Assembly: GCF_020422885.1 (NCBI RefSeq)
Contig: NZ_CP084622.1
Span: forward strand, 2,127,001-2,191,000
DNA length: 64,000 bases
Reading direction: 5' to 3'
From: Mesobacillus sp. S13
Lineage (GTDB): Bacteria; Bacillota; Bacilli; Bacillales; Cytobacillaceae
In this document: positions 32,871 through 40,934 of the stretch, one piece after another
Layout: each line of letters begins with the position of its first letter
Position numbering within the stretch: position 1 is the first letter of the stretch
Notes under the pieces: model-generated
Databases searched by the model: none
Seen by the model: the letters and a program-made list of their open reading frames with translations, nothing else
What the model was told of the DNA's origin: nothing
Position numbers and translations under genes: made by a program

Positions 32871-33638
32871 ATGAAGATCGGGAGAAGAAGGGACGAGCAT
32901 TCTATGATTGAAAACAAAACAAAAGCGAAGAACACGTTCCTCCCAATCCTTTTGGTTGCGATTGGCTTAGGGACGTCCATCACCTTCCTTTACTTATTCG
33001 CGGAACTGGCTGAGGAAATGCTGGAATCCGAGATAAAGAGATTCGATGACAGCATCATTCGATTCTTCCACCGGATAAAAACAGATTTTTTAGATATGAC
33101 CATGTTTTTGTTCACTGAAGCAGGCTCAGTATGGTTTCTCACCATTTTTAGCTTGATTATCATATCTTATCTCTGGGTGAAAAAGAAAGATAAATGGGGT
33201 ATCCTCTTTTTTATTGTTGGAATCGGCGGGGGCGGACTGCTGACCAAACTGTTAAAATACTATTTTGGCAGGGAACGGCCTTCAATCGACGAAACCATTG
33301 ACGCTATCGGGTACAGCTTCCCAAGCGGCCACTCCATGGGGTCATTGATCTTTTACGGATTCCTAAGTTACTTCCTGTTTCGCTCAGATCTCCGTAAAAG
33401 AATCAAGTGGATTGCACTATACACATGTGGTTTACTGATCATGATGATTGGAATCAGCAGGATTTATCTAGGAGCCCACTATCCAAGCGACGTTATCGCC
33501 GGCTACCTGGCAGGAAGCATCTGGCTCATCCTCTGTATCCTGGCACTGGAATATGTAAAGTGGAGAAGTACATCACAAAGAAAACCAATCAAGGCATTTA
33601 AGGAGTTTATCGGGAAGCAATTAAATAGCAGGGCATAG
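32871..33638 (+). CDS. PAP2-family membrane phosphatase
   Basis: About 255 residues from ATG 32871 after AAGGGG; ATG 32904 is possible. Six membrane helices. All three lipid-phosphatase motifs are present: KYYFGRERP, FPSGHSMGS and SRIYLGAHYPSDVIAG, with the catalytic His residues in the last two. Likely substrates are undecaprenyl diphosphate or phosphatidylglycerol phosphate at the outer face. Confidence 0.92.
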   Translation: MKIGRRRDEHSMIENKTKAKNTFLPILLVAIGLGTSITFLYLFAELAEEMLESEIKRFDDSIIRFFHRIKTDFLDMTMFLFTEAGSVWFLTIFSLIIISYLWVKKKDKWGILFFIVGIGGGGLLTKLLKYYFGRERPSIDETIDAIGYSFPSGHSMGSLIFYGFLSYFLFRSDLRKRIKWIALYTCGLLIMMIGISRIYLGAHYPSDVIAGYLAGSIWLILCILALEYVKWRSTSQRKPIKAFKEFIGKQLNSRA

Positions 33639-33653
33639 AAGTGCAATAAAGGA

Positions 33654-33680
33654 AGAAGGCTGATGTGGCCTTCTTTCTTT
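33654..33680 (+). terminator. terminator of the PAP2 gene
   Basis: AGAAGGC / GCCTTCT stem followed by TTCTTTT. Confidence 0.75.
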
Positions 33681-33700
33681 TATATGGAATGGTTTCTAAC

Positions 33701-33716
33701 TGTGATATATATCACC
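33701..33716. promoter_or_regulatory. Fnr/Crp-type box upstream of the chemoreceptor gene
   Basis: TGTGA-TATATA-TCACC, one base from the Bacillus Fnr consensus TGTGA-N6-TCACA/T. Its centre lies 41.5 bases before the start predicted from TATACT at 33738-33743, the standard class II activator position. Confidence 0.6.
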
Positions 33717-33779
33717 ACAGCCCAATAAGGTTATTGCTATACTTTTCATGCAAATATGTAGAAAGCGTGGGAAAGTATA

Positions 33780-34757
33780 ATGCTGACAACGTTGAAAAGG
33801 TTAAAGGTTGTTGAAGAAGAAAAACAGATACTTCAATATAAGGTAGATGAATTGTACGCTCAGTTTGAACAAAAAGAAGAATTTTTCCAGGCTTTTATGG
33901 AAAAGTTCACCCAGGAGCTCGGGAGCACAATTTCTCAGCATGAACTGGTTAATGATCAGCATTATGTTCTTGGGAATAAGGTTGGCCAAATCAAAAATCA
34001 CTTTGACAGAGTAAATGAAATCAGTGAGTATTCTGTTGAGAATGCCAAAAGGCTATCTGGTAAGGGACATGCCCTGATTCATTCTGCTAAAGAAATGGTT
34101 GAAAAGTCAAATGAAGGCGGAGAGCTGGTTAGGCAGGTAGAAGAGCTGATCATTAGGGTTGGAGAAATTTCGGACCATGCATACCAGAATATGAGAAAAT
34201 TGAATGAGCGCTCAAAAGAGATCGAAATGATTGTGAAGGTCATTAAAGAAATAGCTGACCAGACCAATTTATTGGCTTTGAATGCCTCGATTGAAGCAGC
34301 ACGAGCAGGGGAGCATGGAAAAGGGTTTGCAGTTGTTGCCGAAGAGGTTCGCAAGCTAGCAGAGAATACCGCGAAAAGCACAAATGATATAGGCTCATTG
34401 ACAGCAAGCATCCAGAAAGAAATAGAAGATACAATGGATTCTGCAACTTCAAGCGCAAAGTTGATTCACCAAAGCATAGATTTGAGCAAAAATGCTTCAA
34501 CTGGAATGGATTACATCACTTCGTTCATTAATAAAGTAGAATCAGAAGTCGGTGAAGTAATCGATGAAATCGAGCAACAAAAAAGCAGTTCACTGCAAGT
34601 AATGAAAGAGATCACTCAAACGAAAATCCTTTTTGATGAAGTAAACGGACTCATCCAGCAACACATCGAAGAAGCGAGCAAAGTCGATTCGAAATTAGAG
34701 GAAACGAATAAGCAAATTGATCGATTCGGTTCTGATAGCAGCTCCAGATTGGAGTAA
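33780..34757 (+). CDS. soluble methyl-accepting chemotaxis protein
   Basis: 325 residues without a membrane segment. The signalling tip is [40 protein letters not shown], the conserved contact site for CheA and CheW. The N-terminal 75 residues are a coiled coil ([28 protein letters not shown]) with no PAS, globin or GAF domain recognisable. It must sense an internal cue or work with other receptors. The Fnr-like box upstream suggests induction when oxygen is low. Confidence 0.9.
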   Translation: MLTTLKRLKVVEEEKQILQYKVDELYAQFEQKEEFFQAFMEKFTQELGSTISQHELVNDQHYVLGNKVGQIKNHFDRVNEISEYSVENAKRLSGKGHALIHSAKEMVEKSNEGGELVRQVEELIIRVGEISDHAYQNMRKLNERSKEIEMIVKVIKEIADQTNLLALNASIEAARAGEHGKGFAVVAEEVRKLAENTAKSTNDIGSLTASIQKEIEDTMDSATSSAKLIHQSIDLSKNASTGMDYITSFINKVESEVGEVIDEIEQQKSSSLQVMKEITQTKILFDEVNGLIQQHIEEASKVDSKLEETNKQIDRFGSDSSSRLE

Positions 34758-34843
34758 CAATCTATACCTCAAATTATGTTTAAAGATATGCGAACGTATA
34801 TTCTGGTTATTTGTTTATCTATGTACAGCAAATGCGGGGTGGG

Positions 34844-34885
34844 CAGCGGCCATTCCTCTCTTTCTTAGGAGAGGGGATGCCGCTG
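34844..34885 (+). promoter_or_regulatory. hairpin sequestering the toxin ribosome site and start codon
   Basis: Arm 34844-34860 (CAGCGGC ... CCTCTC) pairs with 34869-34885 (GAGAGG ... GCCGCTG): 13 Watson-Crick pairs and two G-U pairs of 17, loop of eight. Both the AGGAGAGG site and ATG 34877 lie in or beside the stem, a hallmark of type I toxin messages. Confidence 0.65.
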
Positions 34886-34981
34886 AAGGTTACGTCTGAA
34901 GCAATGAACATGATGATTAGTTTTGCAACTCTAGTCATTGCCGCAGTCGCATTAGGTATTTCTGCAAACAAAAAGAAATGA
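34877..34981 (+). CDS. holin-like type I toxin peptide (Hol_Tox/TxpA-like)
   Basis: 34 residues from ATG 34877 after AGGAGAGG. The sequence has a short charged N-terminus, one hydrophobic helix (MMISFATLVIAAVALGISA) and a Lys-rich end (NKKK). This matches the putative holin-like toxin family, whose members usually read LMxxFATLxxAxxxL...KK. Such peptides sit in the membrane and are silenced by antisense RNA. The ribosome site is held in a hairpin and the message ends at the hairpin at 35066. The antitoxin RNA is predicted only. Confidence 0.65.
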   Translation: MPLKVTSEAMNMMISFATLVIAAVALGISANKKK

Positions 34982-35019
34982 CCTACCATGCATCGCCCAA
35001 TGTTTGAGTAGATCATTTC
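34974..35019 (-). ncRNA. candidate terminator or end of an antisense antitoxin RNA
   Basis: Arms AGAAATGACCTAC and GTAGATCATTTCT match at 12 of 13 positions over a 20-base loop. On the minus strand the hairpin is followed by TTTTTGTTTG, so an antisense RNA starting downstream of the toxin could end here, overlapping the toxin's 3' end. No promoter for it was established. Confidence 0.3.
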
Positions 35020-35065
35020 TTATTCAAGTGATAGTTGCTGCACTTCAAGCAGCTCGCTTACACCT

Positions 35066-35098
35066 GAGTTTCCGGTTGCTGCCGGAGACTCTTTTTTT
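35066..35098 (+). terminator. terminator downstream of the toxin gene
   Basis: Nine-of-ten bp stem GAGTTTCCGG / CCGGAGACTC followed by T7. Confidence 0.85.
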
Positions 35099-35259
35099 GA
35101 ACTATAAGGGAAATTATAGCGGTTTTAAATAGTAAAGTAAACATTCTCCCCGATGACAAGCTTCACCATTGAATCACGAAAGAAGGCGAAATGCTGATAT
35201 CCACCACTGTTGGAGCATATAAATGAGTACAACTATTCTCCGAATTGCAGGTGAGTGAA

Positions 35260-35784
35260 ATGAAACTTCAAAAGGGTTTTCAGAATTTGTCAAAGCGGAA
35301 TATGGATTTTGAAGAGGTCTTTCAGCATATCATGTCGTTCATCAAAGTGCAGCCAAATGGCAATCACAGATTGATCATCGGCACGGACTCTCAAGTTCAT
35401 AGTTCATTCACGCGTTTCATCACAGGAGTAGTCATACAACGGGAAGGCAAGGGTGTATGGGCATGTTACCGATCCATTGATATAGCAAGGAGAATTGAAA
35501 CAATACAGGAGAAGGTTTCATTGGAAACAAACTTCACGCAGGAAGTTGCTTGCATGTTCACTCCGCAAAAACAAAAACAATTGATCGATCTAGTGCTTCC
35601 CTATGTTGAAAAAGGTGGCAGTTTTAAGATGGTAGGGCATTTGGATCTCGGCAGGGGAACGAAAAACAAAACCAGAGTATATGTTAATGAAATGATAAAG
35701 CGAATCGAATCAGTCGGTCTCGAAGCACAAATAAAGCCTGATTCATTTGTGGCCTCCAGTTATGCGAACAAGTATACAAAATAG
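35260..35784 (+). CDS. YkuK-family (DUF458) RNase H-like protein
   Basis: 174 residues from ATG 35260 after AGGTGAG. RLIIGTDSQVHSSFTRFITGVVIQREGKG and GHLDLGRGTKNKTRVYVNEMIKRIESVG are typical of YkuK. The Asp of GTDSQ and the Asp of LDLG suit an RNase H fold metal site. Biological role unknown. Alone in its region. Confidence 0.85.
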   Translation: MKLQKGFQNLSKRNMDFEEVFQHIMSFIKVQPNGNHRLIIGTDSQVHSSFTRFITGVVIQREGKGVWACYRSIDIARRIETIQEKVSLETNFTQEVACMFTPQKQKQLIDLVLPYVEKGGSFKMVGHLDLGRGTKNKTRVYVNEMIKRIESVGLEAQIKPDSFVASSYANKYTK

Positions 35785-35986
35785 GGTAATTACTGTGCAC
35801 AGCATATCTCATTTTATCGAAATAAAGATATTCATTCATCCTACTAGAGTTTAATCTTCGTTGGAAAAAGTAATGGTGGCTAATTAGGTAAACGACATTA
35901 GTTTTGAATAACGTATGTAGCGACTTTATCCTTATGTTTTGTGAAATATTTGAACCAGTATTACCTTAAAGGATTTAGGGCCATTT

Positions 35987-36015
35987 ATGTTGAATATCTT
36001 ATTAAACTTCCGGTC
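35987..36015 (+). repeat. cassette repeat, 5' half only (R0)
   Basis: Reads GTTGAATATCTTATTAAAC then CCGG, matching the left half of the repeats listed below. The rest of the 35785-36120 gap shows nothing further that I can identify. Confidence 0.45.
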
Positions 36016-36120
36016 TCTATAGAAGGAGATATAGCTGAAAATATCGACTCATGGTGATATTAAGGCTGTGAACTAAATAGTTGATTGCGAGAAAAAATAT
36101 TATCATTTAGAGGGGATATA

Positions 36121-36354
36121 ATGGAGAAAATCTTAGTGAAAACCGGAATATATTCATTTATTGTTCCATTCTTTTTACTAGTTGCCTTTATGAAACGGGA
36201 AAATAGTACGATAGATGCTGAAGGCTTTACATCGAGTGTCGTAACGCCTTTTCCAGAGTTCTTTTTCAATATTTTTAGATATTCTGTAATAGCCTCCCTC
36301 ATAGCAGTTGTAATTGCTTTTGCTTACTTGATTTCGGAAAAGAAAAAAGGGTAG
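36121..36354 (+). CDS. small two-helix membrane protein
   Basis: 77 residues from ATG 36121 after GAGGGG; an upstream TTG at 36085 lacks a site. Two hydrophobic helices (YSFIVPFFLLVAFM and YSVIASLIAVVIAFAYLI) with a polar segment between, and a basic C-terminus. No family recognised. Confidence 0.6.
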   Translation: MEKILVKTGIYSFIVPFFLLVAFMKRENSTIDAEGFTSSVVTPFPEFFFNIFRYSVIASLIAVVIAFAYLISEKKKG

Positions 36355-36383
36355 CACATCCTGTAACCTACTTTGGACATTTT

Positions 36384-36409
36384 TTACCTAAGCAGCTTGG
36401 TTGAACAAG
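36384..36409 (+). repeat. cassette repeat, 3' half (R1)
   Basis: CTAAGCAGCTTGGTTGAACAAG matches the GCAG core and right arm of the repeat; the left arm is degenerate. It directly precedes the msrA remnant. Confidence 0.4.
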
Positions 36410-36436
36410 ACTTTACCTAAAGTTCAGTTTTCATAA

Positions 36437-36823
36437 GCGGAAAGAGCCAATGGAACAAAACAAACACTTGATGGTGATTATGTTGGCTACGCCGAATGTG
36501 TAAAAACTGGATTTGATCCAAAGGTTGTGACGATCACGGAATTGATGGGGTATTTTTTTGAAATTATTGATTCCTACAGTTTGAATAAACAAGGACAGGA
36601 TGTTGGTGAGAAATACAGAACAGGCGTATTTAGTGAAAAGCTTGAACACTTAATAGAGGCGAAGTCGTTTCTTAGGGAAAGAAATGATTATGACACAATA
36701 GTTGTTGAAGTGTTACCTCTGACAAACTATGTGAGAAGTGCAGAAAAACATCAGTATCGGTTAGCAAGATGTCCAGATGATTATTGTCATATTCCAAAAG
36801 AGATATTAAACGAGTATAAGTAA
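36437..36823 (+). pseudogene. msrA: msrA remnant (peptide-methionine sulfoxide reductase A), 5'-truncated
   Basis: The frame open from 36437 reads AERANGTKQTLDGDYVGYAECVKTGFDP, then IIDSYSLNKQGQDVGEKYRTGVF and the C-terminal VVEVLPLTNYVRSAEKHQYRL. These are the middle and end of MsrA. The N-terminal GCFWC motif with the catalytic Cys is absent and an in-frame stop lies at 36434. No start codon with a good site is present. The break falls just after a cassette repeat, suggesting the 5' part was lost by rearrangement there. Confidence 0.75.
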
Positions 36824-36890
36824 GGGAGGAAATGAAGAGATGGTGTAAAGACTTAATCGCTTACACCATCTCTATTACTAATAAATATTA

Positions 36891-37511
36891 TTAGTAGGCG
36901 ATTCCTACACGTGATCTTATATAATCTCTTGCTTCTACCTGTTTATAAGTAAATTCAGCTGTATCCGGTACGGATATTTTAGCTCCACCATCAGGCAAAA
37001 TATCTCGGGCTATGCGGTAGCTGCCCACCTTTTCTCCATCCGGGAGGTAAGTAGGGCAGACAATCGTCCACTCGAGCGTTGATTGTTTAAGCATATCGTA
37101 AACTTTATGATGTTCTTTCGCAGCACGGGTTGACTTCTGTTTGGATTCACTTGACTGATATCGCAGAACATTTGGAGTGGTTTTACTTTGGAGAATACCC
37201 GCAGTTCCTATAGTAATAATTCGTTTTATACCTTCGTTTTCCATTGCTTCAATAATAAGCGGCATACTTTCTGAAAGAGTGGTCGTGCCATCAGTATTTA
37301 GTGCACTAATCACAACATCCATCCCATTTATTGCACGCATTATATCATCTCTATTTAAAACATTTCCTTGAATGATGGTTAAGTTTTTATGATTTATTTG
37401 AATCTTTTCTGGAGAGCGTATTAATGCAGTAACATGATGACATTCATGAAGGGCATAAGTAACTATGTGACTTCCAACTCGTCCAGTGGCTCCTAGAAGT
37501 AAAATATTCAA
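36891..37511 (-). CDS. NAD(P)-binding SDR/NmrA-like oxidoreductase
   Basis: 206 residues from TTG 37511, after AAAGGGG; a much longer upstream reading has no site. The N-terminal MNILLLGATGRVGSHIV is a GxxGxxG dinucleotide motif. The remainder fits the atypical SDR_a5 group (flavin reductase/YwnB-like): VVISALNTDG, IITIGTAGIL and WTIVCPTYLPDG. The substrate is unknown. It is divergent from the next lipoprotein. Confidence 0.82.
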   Translation of the reverse strand: MNILLLGATGRVGSHIVTYALHECHHVTALIRSPEKIQINHKNLTIIQGNVLNRDDIMRAINGMDVVISALNTDGTTTLSESMPLIIEAMENEGIKRIITIGTAGILQSKTTPNVLRYQSSESKQKSTRAAKEHHKVYDMLKQSTLEWTIVCPTYLPDGEKVGSYRIARDILPDGGAKISVPDTAEFTYKQVEARDYIRSRVGIAY

Positions 37512-37605
37512 AAGATAAAACCCCTTTTGCAAATAATAATATTTTACTATAAAAGTTATTTTATTGTCTTGATTTAAGTATATCAATATCTTTTGGAGAT
37601 GGCTT

Positions 37606-38007
37606 ATGAGAAAATCTTTATTCCAAATTACATTGTTGAGCAGTTTAGTTATGCTGTCCGCTTGTAATGGTGCAAAAACACAATCATTGGAAGAATTTTT
37701 TAAGGATTCAAAGATTGAAAATGTAGATAAAATCATTATTCAAGATGGTACAACTGGAGGTTCAGAAAGTATTACTGAGCAGGAACAAATAAATGAATTT
37801 CTTACTCTATTAAAAGATATAGAATTTACTCAACAGGACAATCAAGAAGAACTTAAAGGCTGGCGATATGGTATTACGGTTTTTGATGGTGAAAAAGGAT
37901 TTACATTCACATTAAGTGAAATTGGTGACACTTTTTACAAGTCCAACCCAGATATATATCCAATTGTAGATAACTACTACAAACAGCTCAAGAATGGCAA
38001 AAAATAA
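37606..38007 (+). CDS. lipoprotein, unknown
   Basis: 133 residues, ATG after TTGGAGATGG. Lipobox VMLSAC at about residue 20. The mature part (VDKIIIQDGTTGGSESITEQEQINEFLTLLKDIEF) resembles small Bacillus lipoproteins with an alpha-beta fold that occur in accessory regions. Function unknown. First member of the plus-strand gene-repeat array. Confidence 0.65.
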   Translation: MRKSLFQITLLSSLVMLSACNGAKTQSLEEFFKDSKIENVDKIIIQDGTTGGSESITEQEQINEFLTLLKDIEFTQQDNQEELKGWRYGITVFDGEKGFTFTLSEIGDTFYKSNPDIYPIVDNYYKQLKNGKK

Positions 38008-38036
38008 AGGTCAAACAATAATAAGCGTTTAACGAG

Positions 38037-38070
38037 TGCTTTAATCCAAAAAGGATTGAGGCACCTTTTT
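38037..38070 (+). terminator. terminator leading into repeat R2
   Basis: GTGC...AATCC pairs with GGATT...GCAC, followed by CTTTTTG, which itself starts the cassette repeat. Confidence 0.65.
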
Positions 38071-38115
38071 GTTGAATTCCTTATTAAGATAAGAAGCAGG
38101 ATAGTTGAAGAACGG
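38069..38115 (+). repeat. cassette repeat R2
   Basis: TTGTTGAATTCCTTATTAAG, then GAAGCAGGAT and GTTGAAGAAC. Right arm diverged. Gene follows 44 bases later. Confidence 0.7.
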
Positions 38116-38158
38116 ATCAAAAAAAACCTTGGATTGAACCGAATAAGGGGGTAATTGG

Positions 38159-38540
38159 ATGAAAAAGGTTGGATTTATACTAGGTATAGCAATAGTTATT
38201 GTAGCTGTGTTCATATTTTTAAATAAATTATACTATCCCTCTCTTCCAATAGAGAATTTATCAGCAAAAGAAGCAATTGATAAACTAAAAGAATCGGAAA
38301 GTAAAATAGCAGAAATTGCAGTAGAAGGCGATTCTATTTGGTATATCACAAGAAATGAGCAATGGTATAACGATTGCTGATGAAAATATAAAACAAATGA
38401 TTGGTTCAAGTGGATGGGAATTTAAAGAAAAAGATGGTGCTGGTCTGTTCTTTGAAAAAGATGGAAGGAGATTAATTGCCACCACTCAAATGTGGACTGG
38501 GAAATATGTTCTCGTTAAAATCCCAGGTGATTTTAAATAA
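38159..38540 (+). pseudogene. frameshifted gene for a membrane-anchored protein
   Basis: The first frame (38159-38380) encodes an N-terminal anchor MKKVGFILGIAIVIVAVFIF and runs to ITRNEQWYNDC before a stop. A second frame from about 38355 continues GITIADENIKQMIGSSGWEFKEKDGAG and ends TQMWTGKYVLVKIPGDFK. Together they give one protein of about 126 residues; one base is in excess or missing near 38345-38370. The 3' end is duplicated at 41730-41822. It is either a decaying gene or a sequence error. Confidence 0.7.
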
Positions 38541-38598
38541 TTTTAAGTTTTAATAAACTATTGGGTGCATTGATTAAGGGGAATGATTAACCGCGTTT

Positions 38599-38646
38599 TT
38601 GATGAATTCCTTATTGAACAAACGAGAGAGATTTGTTCAATAAGAG
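38599..38646 (+). repeat. cassette repeat R3
   Basis: Best inverted arms of the set: CTTATTGAACAAA (38610-38622) and its exact complement at 38632-38644 around a nine-base centre. A terminator-like AATGATTAACCGC hairpin precedes it. Confidence 0.8.
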
Positions 38647-38678
38647 ATTTGAAAAGGTATTATGCGAAAGGGGAACAA

Positions 38679-38789
38679 ATGAAAAGTTTTATGAAATGGG
38701 ATTACTTTTGGGTATTAATAGTTGGTATCTTGATAGGTTATATTGGAATACCAATGCTCTCACGATTGTTCGATTTAATCTTCAACTAG
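38679..38789 (+). CDS. 36-residue membrane peptide
   Basis: ATG 38679 follows AAAGGGG. It reads MKSFMKWDYFWVLIVGILIG and then YIGIPMLSRLFDLIFN: one hydrophobic helix with an aromatic start. Its stop lies within repeat R4. Function unknown; size and form would fit a small regulatory or toxin-like peptide, without further support. Confidence 0.5.
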   Translation: MKSFMKWDYFWVLIVGILIGYIGIPMLSRLFDLIFN

Positions 38790-38812
38790 CGAGGCAGTTT
38801 AGTTTAATAAGA
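38780..38812 (+). repeat. cassette repeat R4
   Basis: CTTCAACTAGCGAGGCAG then TTTAGTTTAATAAGA. The stop codon of the previous gene is inside the left arm. The next gene starts 83 bases on. Confidence 0.65.
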
Positions 38813-38894
38813 ACTTTGATTCTAATGGTAAAAAATTAACTTAAATAGTCTTGCTATTAATAGCTATGGTAATTACTTAGAATGGAGGTTTATT

Positions 38895-39734
38895 TTGAAA
38901 ATAATTAATACTTTACCGTTTTTTTTGGATAACTATCAACCTTCTATAGATTTCTTGCGGAGGTATTATATGAAGTATCCAGAGATTTTTAAAGAGTACT
39001 TTTTATATCATTGCAAAGACACCGAAGAAAGACATATTCAGTCAATAAAAAGATATCCTCAAGTCTTGACTTCCATCCAGTTAATCCACAATGAGATTGT
39101 CACCATTATAAAAGAAGTAGAGCAAAATTACTTGGGTATGTATCAAGTGAAATTTCCTATTGATGTAAATTTAATTGTCGGTGGTTTTGGTTCTAATGCC
39201 TATTCTCACAAACAAATAATACCTAATGTAACTTTTGCGTTAGAAAAATTATCACCAGAAAGCAGTCATTTAAAAGTCATTATTGCACACGAATTAGGAC
39301 ACGTTACCCATAATATTATTTCAGATAAAGCCGGAAATGATTGGTCGAATGTGGAGTGGAATAGTCCTCTTACCTGGCTATTCCAAGAAGGGGCAGCTAC
39401 ACATTTTTCAAGGAAAACATCTCCTGGATTGCCCTCTTCCGTATATTTTTCTTACGATGATAATGGCGAAGAATGGTTGGAATTTGCATCATCGAACAAA
39501 AAGGAAATTCAACTTGAGTTTGCAAAAGATCTTGCAATAAGTACCCCGCAGGAAATTTTCCGTGAGTGGTTTTCCATTAATGGAGGCAAAACTTTTGGTT
39601 TTCCTCGATTAGCATACTTTTTGGGTGATCTGCTATTTAAAGAAAAAGTTTTACAAGTTGGAGAAATGAACGCCATTGTAGCTTGGAAAGATCACAATTT
39701 TGAAGAAGTCGTTAATAGTTGGTTGAACTATTAA
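38895..39734 (+). CDS. putative zinc metallopeptidase (gluzincin-like)
   Basis: 279 residues from TTG 38895 after GGAGG. IIAHELGHVTHN supplies the HExxH zinc motif and WLFQEGAATHFSR, 32 residues further, the probable third ligand Glu, as in gluzincins. There is no signal peptide, so it is cytoplasmic. Similar proteins in Bacilli are annotated as DUF2268-like or aminopeptidase-like. Substrate unknown. Followed closely by a Nudix gene, probably one cassette. Confidence 0.7.
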   Translation: MKIINTLPFFLDNYQPSIDFLRRYYMKYPEIFKEYFLYHCKDTEERHIQSIKRYPQVLTSIQLIHNEIVTIIKEVEQNYLGMYQVKFPIDVNLIVGGFGSNAYSHKQIIPNVTFALEKLSPESSHLKVIIAHELGHVTHNIISDKAGNDWSNVEWNSPLTWLFQEGAATHFSRKTSPGLPSSVYFSYDDNGEEWLEFASSNKKEIQLEFAKDLAISTPQEIFREWFSINGGKTFGFPRLAYFLGDLLFKEKVLQVGEMNAIVAWKDHNFEEVVNSWLNY

Positions 39735-39811
39735 AAAGCGTGTAGATTCTAAGGGATACCATCAATTGTGAAATATTTGAAAAAACAATAACGTAAAAGA
39801 GGGGCATTATT

Positions 39812-40243
39812 ATGGTACAAAGTACACAACAAATTTACACACCACCAAAACATTTTGTTTCAGCAGCAACTATTGTACTCAATGATGAAAAGGAAATTTT
39901 GTTAATTAAGGGACCTAGCAGAGGATGGGAAATGCCAGGTGGAATAGTTGAAGAAGGCGAGTCTTTGAAAGAGGCAGCAGTAAGAGAAACTAAAGAGGAA
40001 TCTGGTATTGATATTGAAGTTCTAAAATTCTGTGGAATATTTCAGAATGTGAACAAATCAATATGTAATACATTGTTTTTGGCCAAGCCAATCGGAGGAG
40101 AATTAACAACTTCATCAGAGAGTCTAGAAGTAGGGTTCTATCCAATTGAGAAAGCATTAGAAATGGTAACAGTGGGAAACTTTAAGCAAAGAATTGAATA
40201 CTGTCTCGATAATAGCAAGCACCCATTTTATATAGAATTTTAG
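39812..40243 (+). CDS. Nudix hydrolase
   Basis: 143 residues. The Nudix box is GGIVEEGESLKEAAVRETKEESGI with all the catalytic Glu residues (REtkEEsG). It removes a nucleoside diphosphate linked to another group; the particular substrate is unknown. RBS AAGAGGGG. The stop is followed 11 bases later by repeat R5. Confidence 0.9.
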   Translation: MVQSTQQIYTPPKHFVSAATIVLNDEKEILLIKGPSRGWEMPGGIVEEGESLKEAAVRETKEESGIDIEVLKFCGIFQNVNKSICNTLFLAKPIGGELTTSSESLEVGFYPIEKALEMVTVGNFKQRIEYCLDNSKHPFYIEF

Positions 40244-40253
40244 GTATGGGAAA

Positions 40254-40301
40254 TTGTTGAATTCCTTATTAAACAAACGAAGCAGGAATGTTCAACAAGG
40301 G
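40254..40301 (+). repeat. cassette repeat R5
   Basis: TTGTTGAATTCCTTATTAAA, CAAACGAAGCAGGAA, TGTTCAACAAGG. Arms CTTATTAAACA and TGTTCAACAAG pair at 9 of 11 positions. Confidence 0.8.
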
Positions 40302-40331
40302 TTATGTATTTTTACAGGGGGAGAGTGTTCT

Positions 40332-40676
40332 ATGAAAAAGATAATAGTCCCTATTTTAATTGTTTTTATATCGGTTGTTTATATCTACCAACAGAATCCT
40401 ATGGTTACAGGAGAAGCAGTAGTCCACTCGGTTGAACTTATGCAAAAACCATCAGAAGAATGGGGAAGTTCCATTTCTCCGATGGATTTAAGTGAGTTAG
40501 AAGGATTAGGACCTGATAACGTTAATGCAACACTAAATATAAGGGAGGGGCTTTGGTATAGACTCTTAAATAGGAAGCAATGGGAGGTCACAATAAAATT
40601 TAAAGGGAATGAACCAACAGTTGTTTTTGAAGCAACTACTGGTAAATTGCTTGACCTTTATGGACCTTTAAATTAA
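40332..40676 (+). CDS. membrane-anchored protein, copy 1 of a duplicated cassette
   Basis: 114 residues with an N-terminal signal anchor (KKIIVPILIVFISVVYIYQQ) and an outer domain of about 90 residues ending VVFEATTGKLLDLYGPLN. No family recognised. RBS GGGGGAGAG. The gene and both flanking repeats recur at 41885-42351 with a constant offset of 1631 bases; the two proteins differ at only about five positions, so the duplication is recent. Confidence 0.7.
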   Translation: MKKIIVPILIVFISVVYIYQQNPMVTGEAVVHSVELMQKPSEEWGSSISPMDLSELEGLGPDNVNATLNIREGLWYRLLNRKQWEVTIKFKGNEPTVVFEATTGKLLDLYGPLN

Positions 40677-40683
40677 ATACTCG

Positions 40684-40720
40684 CTTGTTCAACTATCGGT
40701 GCAGGTTAGTTCAATAAGAA
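40684..40720 (+). repeat. cassette repeat R6
   Basis: CTTGTTCAACTA (left), TCGGTGCAGGT, TAGTTCAATAAG (right); arms pair at 10 of 12. No intact gene follows on this strand. Confidence 0.75.
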
Positions 40721-40896
40721 TTAGAAAACGTTCCGTCAGTGACTGAAAGCGATATTGCTAAAGTTGAAAGGCACCTTTTATATGTTTACCAAAAGAATAG
40801 ACAAGTATTTGTCCTTTGAAAAACAGGTAGAGCAAATGCTTATTTCATCGTGCCAAAAATCGAATAAAACCACGGTGGAAATTTAAAGAGTAGTTT

Positions 40897-40920
40897 AAAA
40901 GGACCATAAATTTATGGTCC
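40897..40920 (-). terminator. terminator of the coiled-coil protein gene
   Basis: Perfect ten-bp dyad GGACCATAAA / TTTATGGTCC followed on the minus strand by TTTTAAACT. Confidence 0.65.
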
Positions 40921-40934
40921 CGACCCTCACTGAA

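Noticed and set aside
36891..37736. 281-residue version of the SDR protein
   Set aside because: The first 75 residues are low-complexity and overlap the promoter region of the next gene; the GATGRVG motif normally sits at the N-terminus, as with the TTG 37511 start.
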